Positions 23,155 through 34,000 of a stretch of 64,000 nucleotides of DNA are shown in pieces. Numbering within the stretch: position 1 is the stretch's first letter; every line of letters starts with the position of its first letter. The notes below the pieces were generated by a model that ran no database searches, was not told where the DNA came from, and saw only the letters and a program-made list of their open reading frames with translations. This stretch comes from Adineta steineri. Its lineage: Eukaryota > Rotifera > Eurotatoria > Adinetida > Adinetidae. The stretch is from positions 38,857 to 102,856 of the forward strand of contig CAJNOI010000256.1 of NCBI GenBank assembly GCA_905250115.1. Direction: 5' to 3'. The position numbers and the translations under genes are program-made.

Positions 23155-26100
23155 TTATTGATTCCATTCTCCCGATTGGATAATAGCTTCTTGAAGAAGT
23201 TGTTGTGCTTGTTGAATTTGATCTGGATTACCTGTTATTGTTATTAATTGATCATTGGTGCCTGACACTAGTTTATTATCAATTTTTATTGTTGCTCCTG
23301 TTTCTTGACGAATTTGTGATATTTTCGAACCTTTTGGGCCGATGACAAAACCTAAAAACAAATAGTTAATAAAGTTCTGTTGTAGAAAGTAAATATGAAA
23401 ATTTAAAAAAGTAATTTACGAGTTAATCTTGCAGGAATGGTTACTTGTGTTGTTGTCATTAATTCACTTGGTTGAGGCAATGGATTATGGTCTTTCTTTT
23501 TCACCATTTTCACATGGATTTCGACATTATCTAAGTTCGATATACGTTGTCCTAAAGTAGACAGGCGAGATATGTTGTATTCCTGATCACGTAAGTTGGC
23601 TAGAGGATGTGGGGTGCGAGTGTGGATGTCGGTGAGGGTGTAGTTCTTAAAGCCTTGAGAGACCACCCGTTCCACACCTAAGCCCACACCCGTAAAAAAT
23701 AATTCTTTTTATGAAAGAGTACATTCCATCTACATGTGTATCGCTGAGATGATTATCAGTAGTAGAGGACTTAATCCTGGAACGTTAAGTTTCTCACCAT
23801 AGAATAACAAATAATGTTTTTTTGAAATTAAACAAAAGCCTGAGAAGTACCAATCACGTTGATTTGAAACAAAAACTTGACTCCATCAGATTTTTGATTT
23901 AGAAGACAGTGCAAGCACTCTCAATAACAAACGCTTTTCTACTACAAATGCTCACTTGGTAATGGTAGTACTAGTTGCAGCTGTTGTGATGCATGAGGCT
24001 TCATTTTCGACTGCTTTACATCAATTCGAGCATTATTTAACGTCGGTACACATATTTCTAGAATACATACGAGAAATAGTTTGTGCTCCTGAATACACAA
24101 ATTGATTCCAAGTTACCGTTATATTTTTCAATTGCTTCAGCTACTGCTTCTTCGTTTTCAAATGTAATTTCTGCATTACGACTTCGTTGAACCTTATTTT
24201 TTTTATTTTTAGATAAATAGATGGATGGCTTCTCTGTTTCTTCATCAATCTAGAAAAGAAATAACAGGACTTTAAATTCATTTAATAGAATATGCTTTAT
24301 GGTTACTTTAATTCTACCAACAGTACAAAATTCATCCCATAGTGTATCAAACAGACGCTGCTTCTTCATAGTCGATGGTAAACCACGAATAAATACTGTA
24401 TTCTTTTTAAACATTGATGTATCATTTAAATCGCCAGCAACAGATTTACTAGCAACACTGTCTGTATCATCAGAGTTTTCAGATTCCTCCTGTTTGAGTC
24501 CTTGGTCTAGAAAAGGAAGAAAATAAACTACATTTTCTGAGTTCTCGAAATAAGTAAGATTGTACAGCTTGCAATTAAGTTGATAGTGTGGTATTTACAA
24601 GTACAACAAAAAATGTCATAGTCGGGTGTGAATGTGAGTAAAGAAAAGATGAATCTAAACTAACACCTTCATCCACCCTGGCCGTCAACCCACACTCACA
24701 CCCATATTGTCAAGTTGATCGAAAACAAAAACTCAACTTCAAACTTGTGATTTGGAGATTAGTACAAGCACTCTCAACGTTTTTTTACTACAAATACTCA
24801 CTTGGCGATGGCACTACTGGCTTCGGTAGTGCTTCTGGCTTTTGTTGTCGTAATACACCAGGTTTCATTTCCGGTCGCTTCACACGGATTCGAGCATTAT
24901 TTAACGTCGGTACACGCATTTCTAGAATACATACGATACATATGTTGTGCCCCTGAATACACAAATTGATTGATGGTGTGGGTGGCGATGAGGTTATAGT
25001 TCTGAAAGTCATGAGAAGCCGCTCATCCCACATCTACACTCACACAATGAGTACGTGAACGCATAAGTTTACTTACCATTAGACAGATTCACATCAGCCA
25101 TCTTTTGTTCCAAACATCGTGCACCTTTTTCCTTGTTTTCATCAAAGGAATCCTCTGCATCTTTGTATTCTGTCGGATCGTCATCTGATGCAACTAAAGA
25201 ACGAGACAATTGTTTACGATACAATATTACATCAACATATCACTAGACGTTAAAGTCGTTATTAAAAGAAAGAAACCTAGAAAATAAACATCAGTAATCC
25301 AAGTTCATAGACTGTGTCTGACACTATAGTGTTGCTGATATAGTTGAAATCACATGAAAATAAAGTGTAGAGCTCAGTATTCAGTGTGAACAACAGATTT
25401 TGCTCTCACAGACAACATGACCACGAGTGTATGGGTGTTCCCCTCAAGTTAAGAAACACGATCAAACACAGATGTGTTCGGTATCTGGAGTTCTACAGGA
25501 ACAACTTTCCTCAGTCCTCGTTTCGCGCTCTCAAAGATTCTCAAGTCTCATAACCGAGTTTCACTTTTTTCTTGTTTATCGGCCCTGCACTCTACAAAAA
25601 TCGATTTATTACTGAGCCTACACCCAGCGGAGGAACCTTTGAGGTTTTGTAACAGTTAAGCGAACGTAAAAAGATTAGATACTAATCTGGTAAACCTTTT
25701 TTGTAGCTTGTCAAGATGGTGCGAAACTTCAAAGGTTCTTCCTTTGGATACAGAATCAGTAGTAAATCGATTTTTCCTAGAGTGTAAGAGAATTATTCCA
25801 TCGGCAGTAGAAGAATTAAAAAAAAGAATAAGCAGCAATACATCGACAACACTATTGAATAGGCTAACACTCAACAGTACAAGATGATGATCTTGCATCG
25901 CAAGGTAACGTTGAAAATAGCATTTCCGAAGGTTGTGGCGATAAAAAAATGATAATTCTGATTGTTAATTTACGATTTTCATGATCCATATATGAGTTTG
26001 TCAAATTTTTATTGATCGATATTTAATATCTTTTCTATTAATTATATGTTAAAATAGTCATTGAAAACAGAAAGCTGTTATTCAAATAAATGTCAATGCA

Positions 26101-26482
26101 TACAAAAATAAAACGAAACAATTTTAGGGAGCGTTGCTTTTTTAATCCTTTCCGTTCTAGATTCCCGCAGGAAACAGCACAAAAAATTGTCGCTCTCGCA
26201 GAATTTTATCTGTATCTGCATCACAAATACTTCCGAGAGCGAATGATTCCTATTGTCATTGAGCAAAAATTGTACATGTTCCGGGAATGATTCGAGCGCG
26301 CATGAGTGTCACTCTGAACGCTGTGGCGAAGCACAACTATATCCACACCCACTTACGCCGCAGAGTGGATAACTTTACTTACCATTCGATTCGCTGGCTC
26401 CAGCCGAAGCTTCGTTTCTACTTTTTGCACGTAGAACAGTGTCTTGATCACATGTATTCGTTTTATGTTTATCTGCTTTCAT
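23155..26482 (-). CDS. RNA-binding protein with FET-like RRM and hnRNP K-type KH domain
   Basis: Eight exons on the reverse strand join in phase: 26482-26383, 25193-25077, 24921-24802, 24506-24307, 24249-24117, 24057-23956, 23551-23420 and 23351-23155, giving 366 aa. Exon 2 is acidic. Exons 4-6 encode one RRM resembling FUS/EWS/TAF15: RNP2-like NTVFIRGLP, the LFDTLWDEFCTVGRIK helix, RNP1-like NAEITFEN, then AVAEAIEKYN and TLNNARIDVK. Exon 3 is a lone copy of the last RRM segment (TLNNARIRVK), a relic of a lost second RRM. Exons 7-8 encode a KH domain close to the third KH of hnRNP K: TTTQVTIPARL, then the GXXG loop as GPKG, SKISQIRQETGATIKID and LITITGNPDQIQQAQQLL. It ends 8 residues later. 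Likely a nuclear or cytoplasmic RNA-binding protein. Exon lengths match those of the gene at 31-37 kb. The 1.19-kb first intron holds a palindromic element. Confidence 0.75.
23603..23692. repeat. Telomere-like inverted pair in intron
   Basis: GAGGATGTGGGGTGCGAGTG is followed by CACCCGTTCCACACCTAAGC. Lies in the long seventh intron of the RRM-KH gene. Confidence 0.55.
24623..24703. repeat. Telomere-like inverted pair in intron
   Basis: CGGGTGTGAATGTGAG opposite CCCACACTCACACCC, between exons 3 and 4 of the RRM-KH gene. Confidence 0.55.
24972..25046. repeat. Telomere-like inverted pair in intron
   Basis: GATGGTGTGGGTGGCGATGA opposite CATCCCACATCTACACTCAC, between exons 2 and 3 of the RRM-KH gene. 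Confidence 0.5.
25588..25784. mobile_element. Palindromic MITE with about 60-bp inverted arms
   Basis: The left arm (25588-25650) starts CACTCTACAAAAATCGATTT and includes GAGGAACCTTTGAGGTTT. The right arm (about 25722-25784) is its imperfect reverse complement. A 70-bp loop separates them. It sits in intron 1 of the RRM-KH gene and has no coding capacity. No clear target duplication was seen. Confidence 0.65.
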
Positions 26483-26814
26483 GTTGTTAACTAATGAAAA
26501 TAGAAAAAAACATATGCCTTCATGGCAATATTTCTGCTGAAAATAGAACTAATTACTAAAAGGCAATGAAAAAGCAGAAGATACAGAAGGAAATGTAAAT
26601 AATTGAAGTTTATAATTAGTACCTGTAATTGTAGAGTCACTTGTGTGGTACTATCTTTTGGAGACAAAGATTAGAGATCGAGTCTCAGCGTGAACAGCAG
26701 CTTTTGCTCGTGAAGAAAATATGATCATGAGGTAAATGGCTATTCTACTCGTATTCATGAGGGGAGGGAAGATGAGGGTGAGTATTTATTTAAATGTGTT
26801 TTAGTTCTGATTGG

Positions 26815-26882
26815 AGTTGGGCATGAATGTGGGTATGGGTGCGAGTATCAGTTAAAGTCCACATCCACACTCGCACCCTCGG
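26815..26882. repeat. Telomere-like inverted pair
   Basis: GGCATGAATGTGGGTATGGG opposite CCACACTCGCACCCTC, between the RRM-KH gene and the zinc-finger exons. Confidence 0.55.
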
Positions 26883-26889
26883 GATGGTT

Positions 26890-27240
26890 GTAACTTTCTT
26901 AAAAACATGTTCTTTACCTGCTGTACTTAGGGTTTTGTTACCTAAATATTCAAGAAAATAATAATCACGGTCAGTTAATTCAATTAATAATTTTCGTTAC
27001 GTGACGTCGGATGAAGAAATTGGCAGTTCGGAGTTTGGCACACATTTCCATGCTTGCATTTTTTGCGACCAGGTGGATGGATTGAATCACATTCGTATTT
27101 GTCACATTCACGTCCACTAGCACAAACATCCCATCCGTCAGGATGTTTGAATCTGCAATCAACTTTATAACATCGAATACCATTGCGGCATTCTGGAACT
27201 ACGACTGCAAATGTAGAAAAAGATATCGTATAAAATTCAG
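26890..27240. repeat. Tandem duplication of the zinc-finger exon, copy 1
   Basis: This segment and 27415-27760 are about 90% identical by eye, over the zinc-finger exon and flanks on both sides, including GTTCTTTACCTGCTGTACTT and GCAAATGTAGAAAAAGATAT. A telomere-like pair (27342-27403) lies at the junction. Confidence 0.8.
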
Positions 27241-29510
27241 ATTAAAATGATTTTTGCAGGAATAATCACACAAAATCGATTATTTGTAACTAAAAAATCG
27301 GAAACACTGCATGTGCATTTCTTAATTTCTCGTGTTTTCACTGAGAGTGTGAGGCGGGTGTAAATACTATTTCTCACGCTTACATCCACATCCCCACCCT
27401 CGAGATGTTTTTTACTTTCTTAAAAACATGTTCTTTACCTGCTGTACTTAGGGTTTTGTTACCTAAACATTCAAGAAAATAATATTCACGGTCAGTTAAT
27501 TCAATTAATAATTTTCGTTACGTGACGTCGGATGAAGAAATTGGCAGTTCGGAGTTTGGCACATATTTCCATGCATGCATTTTTTGCGACCAGGTGGATG
27601 GATTGAATCACATTCATATTTGTCACATTCACGTCCATTACCACAAGCACTCCATCCGTCCGGGTGTTTGTATTCGCAATCAGCTCTATAACATCGACTA
27701 CCGTTGCGACATTCTGGAACTACGACTGCAAATGTAGAAAAAGATATCGTACAAAATTCAAATTAAAAAAGGTTTTGCAAGCGATAATCACGCAAAATCG
27801 ATCATTTATGACTAAAGAGTCTGGGTCGTTGTGCGTGCATTTCCGCTATAATTAGAGACTTATTATCCGGCTACTCATAGAATCACAGTACATGCTAACA
27901 GAAAGAAAACTGTTTTTTTCTTAATTTCTCATGGTTTTCAGTGATTTCGATTTCTATAAATTCGTTGTTAGGTTTACGTGATACATTGTCAGAAATCATA
28001 GGAAATGTTCAGAAATAAAGAAAAATTATGCAAGGTAAATCGAAATTAAAAATGGTCACTAAATATATAGAACATCATAGAAAACAAGAAAATTCATAAC
28101 AGTTATCAGAAATCAATAAAAATTAAGTTTTATTTTTATTTATAACTTACATTTGTAGAACTTCTGTGATCTTGAAATTTTGGGAGTGGAAGTGATGAAT
28201 CTATTAGTCGTACACTCGCCATCACACTCTTTTGCTGAAAATCTACTCGGAAAACGTAATACCAAAGGGCTTCACCACACTCTCGGAAACTAGGCAGTTT
28301 TATGACCGCTACAGCAGTTTTGATAGAGAAAGACCTTACCGACTACTTATTCTAGGAACTGTGTTAACTTATTGATTAGAAAATGGTTTGTATGACTTAT
28401 TAGTTTGTAGGCACGTGCTAGCCGATTCTGTGAAGTATCGGTTGCGGTGCAGCTGCGAAAGTGGAGAGAAAATTTTTGGATACTATGTTTTCTAACTAGA
28501 TTTTCCTATAAAATCCTTGATGTCTCCCACGGCATCTACTTGGAGGTTTTATTTAAGAAATTCGCAAGAATTTACGGGAAAAGACGGTATTTGCCGAAGA
28601 TTTCCGACAGATCTGGTAGAAGCATTAACTTGCATTCGACTTCTTCTATCTTCTGACTGAGATTTGTGATCCGAATGACAACAAAAGAATTACAATTCAT
28701 TCGAATCTTACCTATGGCTTTGGGTCCAAAGTACTCAAGTGCAAATGGAGATTTAATTTCTTTCAATTGTACTATATAAAGGTCTCCACCCTGGTCAAGA
28801 CAGCCAACGACTTTAAATTGTCTTGCAGCTGGAAGTAGTATTTCATCTTCTGCTTGATACTTGGAATAACTCCGAATATCTTTGCCACTGTAACATTGAA
28901 TTGCAAAAATAGTTCTTGGTCCTTTTTTCCCCAAAAATGATTCATTCTGCAGTACACTGAGCGTGGTTGTGCCAGAACTACATCCCCACCAAAACAATGT
29001 CTTTCCTTCTGGATATTCATTTCTCATGTCCTTTTTAACTCCGCGATAAATAACGTTCATACTTGATGGGATGTGCGCCAGTGCAGTAAGAATTAATCGC
29101 AGATAGAGAAGCCAAGGTTCTAGTTCTTGAAGATTTGTCCTTCGTAGCTTCTGATTCAAAATGTAGTAAACACTCTCTTCGTGAACTTTCGACTCCATTG
29201 TATATAATATAATTGCGGATATTTGCTCCACGGGTACATCACACATTGAAAGAGCATTGGACCTTGTCTTTGCTTCATTAGCCATTTCTTTCACGCCCGG
29301 TACACAGAAAGCGATAGGTTCTATAGCTTCTTCAAGTGTAACAAGAGCCTTTTCCTTACAACTTTCAAATAGCATTGACAATTTGTCAGATTCATCTGTA
29401 GAACTTTGTGTGCGTGTTTCGTTTTCTTCATTGTCGATAAGTCCTGGAGGTTTTACCGATGACCAAAATATAGTTTTCAAATAATTCATTGAATGGTTTG
29501 TGAAGCACAA
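26984..29510 (-). CDS. Arginine ADP-ribosyltransferase fused to three CCCH zinc fingers
   Basis: Exon 1 (29510-28712) encodes an ARTC-type catalytic domain with the R-S-ExE triad: VIYRGVKK, the Ser in [11 protein letters not shown], and Glu-Asp-Glu in AEDEILLP. It ends in phase 1 at a GTAAGA donor. Two downstream exons, 27725-27505 and 27204-26984, are each 221 nt, start in phase 1 after TTTGCAG, and end at TAA. Each encodes three C-X5-C-X4-C-X3-H fingers (for example [16 protein letters not shown]), the spacing of Nab2/ZC3H14 poly(A)-binding fingers. Either one gives a 339-aa protein. The two may be alternative last exons, or the downstream copy may be a duplicate left behind. ADP-ribosyl transfer plus CCCH fingers recalls PARP12 and PARP13/ZAP, but with an unrelated catalytic branch. 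The splice is inferred from phase and from the absence of any other start for the finger exons. A Met at 29489 is an alternative start. Confidence 0.68.
27342..27403. repeat. Telomere-like inverted pair at the duplication junction
   Basis: GAGAGTGTGAGGCGGGTG opposite CATCCACATCCCCACCCTCG, between the two zinc-finger exon copies. Confidence 0.5.
27415..27760. repeat. Tandem duplication of the zinc-finger exon, copy 2
   Basis: Second copy, nearer to the ADP-ribosyltransferase exon. All nine Cys and three His ligands are conserved in both copies, and no frame break is present, so both may be under selection or the duplication is recent. Confidence 0.8.
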
Positions 29511-29583
29511 ACTAAATAAAAAGTATACCGTTGTTTTATTCCGTTTACATATACATATTCTTAAAGTAGAACAGAATATCGAA

Positions 29584-29661
29584 GAGGGTGGGTGTGGGTA
29601 CTTGTAGTATTATGTTAACCTTACACTGACACCTACACCCACACCCATACCCACACCCTCT
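29584..29661. repeat. Telomere-like inverted pair
   Basis: GAGGGTGGGTGTGGGT opposite CCCACACCCATACCCACACC; one of the best-preserved C-strand halves. Confidence 0.65.
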
Positions 29662-30856
29662 AGACGGAAACCGAAGTTTGATAAGGATATCCCGTTGGGC
29701 CATCTAGATACCCCTATACTGAGGATGGCTCGATCGTAAGCACGCCAAGCAATACCTTTCTACTCGTGGTAAAAAACAACATTAAGTGGTTGGAGTGTAG
29801 TTGTTGTTTTTGATGGGATTCCCATTCTTTTACAGCTCTTCAGCCTTTTATAAATACCTTTCCCATTTCTGTGTGCGAAATTTTTCGACGAACCCATAAA
29901 ATCGTCATCATTTCTCTAGAAAGCGCTACGGCGATGAATCAATTTAGGACATTTCACCACTAACTGGGATCTCTAAGACAGGGGTACTTTAGATCCTAAA
30001 GATTTCTATCATCTGAAGAGGTTCTCTTGTGCAATCCAGAAGTTTGAGCAGTTTTATGGGGTAAAAACAGAGAAAAAAGTTAGACAGGCAGAGCACTAAT
30101 AGCCGACGTGAGTTCTATTTCTAGATTATATCATCGTTCTCTTTATAAGATGTAAAACACTTATCAAATCCCTCCAATGCTTCTGATAAGCAAGCTACCA
30201 GAATTACACATTGAAAATCAAACTTACCAAATAAACTGCGATGTTGTTTCTTTCTGACGTTGACTGCTTCTGTTTTTACCAGAGAGGTAATTTTTTTCGG
30301 CGATTCGTTTGTTATTCTTGCATCACAGTGACGTGGCACCTTTTAAATCTATTGTATGTCGCTTCTCTTTCTTCTTTTCTTCTATTCTCCTGATTACTTT
30401 CGATTTTTGAATTCGGTTGAGGGTAGCAAATGGCATGTGTACACAAATTTAAAGTAAACAACAGAAAACAATTCACTATGTAAAAAGTAGCAGAGAGTGA
30501 GAGTGTGATTATTCGTATCCTTGGAGCTGTAACTGTAGCAGCGGCTGGGATTATGAGTGTGTACGTGAGCTCTCACTGCATCCAAATCTCACCATTCTCA
30601 TTCCCCTTCTACCAACTCTATATCCACACTAACACCTAAAATTAACAGCCTGAAGTCCCCACTCTCGCATTCTTTTTCATGTAGAATAATAGAACACATC
30701 GTTGCGTAAAAAACTTTATATTTGTAAAAATCCATACCCACTTCCTCCGATTAGAGGACAAAAGCTGTTTTTTCTTTAGAACTCCCTAGGTCAACCACAG
30801 GCGGTCGGATTCAGTGCAGTACGAGTTTCAGACCGGTCGATCCACCGCTAGATCGA

Positions 30857-30931
30857 AGGTGTGGGTGTGCGTATAAATAAAATATAATACTCACACCCAC
30901 GTTCATACCTACACTTACACCCACACCCATC
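30857..30931. repeat. Telomere-like inverted pair
   Basis: GGTGTGGGTGTGCGT opposite two C-strand blocks, CTCACACCCACG and CTTACACCCACACCCATC, about 85 bp upstream of the RRM-NYN start codon. Confidence 0.6.
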
Positions 30932-31010
30932 GCAAATTATGTTGTTGAATATTCTTCTTTTCTTTTTTCATTTATTGTTGAAGGGCATATTGTGAAGTAG
31001 ACTACTGTAA

Positions 31011-34000
31011 ATGGCATTTCTATACAAACTCGCCAAGCAACTAGTGGACGTAGTATCACCACCGGATGTACCGCAGCCCACGCCACTGATTGAAGATCAT
31101 TTGCTCATCTGGACCGATGGAAGTATTGGTGAAAATGACAAAGATTCTCAAGATACACTCTCTGAGTTGCACAAAGCCGTTAAAAAAGTAGAAACTTGTA
31201 CAAAATCAGAACAATGTATCAAGCTGCTCAATGGCATGAATAACGAGAAGGTGTTAATCATCTGTTCCGGTTCTCTAGGCAAAGATCTTGTCTCGCAGAT
31301 TCATCATATGCCAAACTTAGTTGGTATCTACATATTTTGTGGCAACGAAGCGTTCCATACAGAATGGACAACAAATTGGCCGAAGATTAAACTTGTCTCA
31401 ACCAAAATTGAGTCAATATGTAATGCAATGCAAAAGGTAAGGTATGAGTGTGAATATTGATTAGGGATGATGGTGGGAAGATCTGACGTGAGTATATGTG
31501 TCGATTGAGAGAGGACATAGAGCGTCGATAGCGAGTTACTGTTTCGATACCATTCTCGAAGATCCGTATAAAACGGCATGGACCGATATTAAATGGTAAT
31601 ATATTTATATCGACCTATACTACTTTATATCATCTCATACCGGTCTCTACTGATCTTTGCTAGCTTATAACTGTTTATACCGTTTATTTTTAGGAACTAA
31701 TCGACAGTATACCAAAGAAGGATACAGCGTTGCCAGTAGAGGAGAAGAAGGACAAGTCCAAGGAACAAACACCGAATCCAGAGTTGCCAGTAAAGGAAGA
31801 CACGTCCAAGGAAGATACGCTCAAGGAAGATACGCCCAATAAACAAACAACTAATCCAGAGTTGCCAGTAAAGGAAGACACGCCCAAGGAAGATACGCCC
31901 AATAAACAAACAACTAATCCAGAGTTGCCAGTAAAGGAAGACACGCCGAAGGAAGATACGCTCAAGAAACAAACAACTAATCCAGAGTTGCCAGTTGAGG
32001 AAGACACGCTCAACGAACAAGTACCAAATCCACAGTTGCTAGCAAAAGAAAACGAAGACCATATCCTAGGTATTATTTTTTTAAAGTTTTGTTCTCTTGA
32101 GCTATAAGATATAGGAACTGATTTAATACTGCATTAAGACACATCTATTGCAGATTGTATATCAATTATCTGAATATAAAATTCTTCATAATATTTATAT
32201 TTGCTGCTCAAACAAATGTACTGTGTTATGGCGTGTGATAAGGTCACGTCACATCTAATATTTCAACTATATTAGCACTTAATCGATCCAATCCAAACTT
32301 TTCGTGTGCATATTAGAGATCATTGTGATCACAATTATGAACGAATTACAGTTTCAAACCTTAGACTTTAGCTATAAGAAAGAAGGGGTTAATTGCAAGC
32401 TATAGAATCTTACTCATTTCAAACACTCACAAAATATAGTTTCTTTTATCGCTTTTGTAGGTCCAGAGCTCAACCAGGAGGAATCTGAAAACACGGATGA
32501 TACAGACAGTGTTGCTAGTGAATCTAATGCTGGTGAATCTAATGCTGGTGAATCTAATGCTAGTAAATCTGTTGCTGTTGAATATGTTGCTAGTAAATCC
32601 GTTGCTGGTGAATCTAATGCTAGTGAATCTGTTGCTAGTAAATCTGTTACTGGTGAATCTAATGCTGGTGAATCTGTTACTGGTGAATCTAATGCTGGTG
32701 AATCTGTTACTGGTAAATCTGTTGCTGGTGAATATGTTGCTAGTAAATCCGTTGCTGATGAATCTATTGCTAGTAAATCCGTTACTGGTGAATCTGTTAT
32801 TAGTGAATCTGTTGCTAGTAAATCTGTTGCTGGCAATTTAAATGATACACCACTGTTCAAAAAGAATGCGATATTTATCAGTGGTTTACCATCGACTATG
32901 ATAGAACAGCTTCTGTTCAATACACTATATGATGAATTTGGTACTGTTGGTCCAATTAAAGTAACTAAAAAAGCATATTCTATCAAACGAATTCAAAGTC
33001 CTGTTATTTCTTTTCTAGATTGATACGCAAACAAAGAAATCATGCGTCTTTTTATTTAGAAGTAAGAAGAATAATGATGAACTGAGTGGTAATGCGGAGA
33101 TCACATTTGAGAATGAAGAAGCAGTAGAAGAAGCAATTAAAAAATATAACCGTAATTTTCAATCAAGTTGTGTATTCAGAAGCACAAAATATTTATCGTA
33201 TCTATTCTAGAAATGTGTGTACTGACGTTAAATAATGCTCGAATTGGTGTGAAACAGTCGAAAATGAAATCTGCTGTATTACCACAACGACAACTAGAAC
33301 TAGTTCTACCATTACCAAGTAAGCAATTGTAGTAGAAAAACGTTTGTTATTGAGAGTGCTTGTACTGATCTCCATATCAGAAGTCTGATTAGGTCAAGCT
33401 TTTATTAGCAATCAACTTGATTGACACTTCTCATGTTTTTGTTCGATTTCAAAAAGAAGAACTATTTGCAATCCTACGGTAACAAACGTAACGTTCTAGG
33501 ATTAAGTCATCTATTACTCACATTTGTCTGAGCATACATAAGTGGAGTGATAAAAGCTTATTTGTCTGGATGTAAGTAGGCGTGGATGGCTTCTCATGTC
33601 TTGGAGAACTACACTCTCTCCGGCGCCCACACCCATACCTTGTTTCATTGTATTTTTAAATACTGAACTTTCGACTTACGTTAGCTTTAAGCTATACTAT
33701 CTTACTCACTTCGAACACTCACAAAATGTACATTCTTTTCTTGCTTTTCTAGGCGAAGTGCTCAGTGACGAGGAATCTGAAAGCACAGATGATACAAACA
33801 GTGTTGCTAGCGGATCTCTTGTTGGCGAGCCTGGTGTTAACAAACCTGGTAATCACACACCTAATGTTGGGGGTCTTGCTAATGGAGGACTGTTCAAAAA
33901 GAATGCGATATTTATTAATGGTCTACCTTCGACTATAGAGGAGCAACTTCTGTTCGATACACTATGGGATGAATTTAGCACAATTGGTCCAATCAAAGTA

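Larger units (their letters stand above)
29511..31010. other. Divergent intergenic region shared by two ADP-ribosylation/RNA-related genes
   Basis: About 1.5 kb between the reverse-strand ADP-ribosyltransferase-CCCH gene and the forward-strand RRM-NYN gene. Contains telomere-like pairs at 29584-29661 and 30857-30931 and more diffuse CACTC/GAGTG patches at 30490-30665. A 72-codon reverse frame at 30121-30339 has ordinary composition, but I cannot place it in a gene. Promoters of both genes should lie here. Confidence 0.45.

Noticed and set aside
30121-30339. Reverse-strand 72-codon frame in the divergent promoter region
   Set aside because: Composition is fair, but there is no recognisable family and no convincing exon partner; I could not support a gene.
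31697-32020. Ser/Val/Gly-rich reverse frames opposite the charged linker
   Set aside because: Shadows of the in-frame repeat in exon 2 of the RRM-NYN gene.
32414-32986. Long reverse and alternative-frame open frames over the 15-bp minisatellite
   Set aside because: A repeat with a unit divisible by three opens several frames at once; only the forward frame connects in phase to RRM exons.
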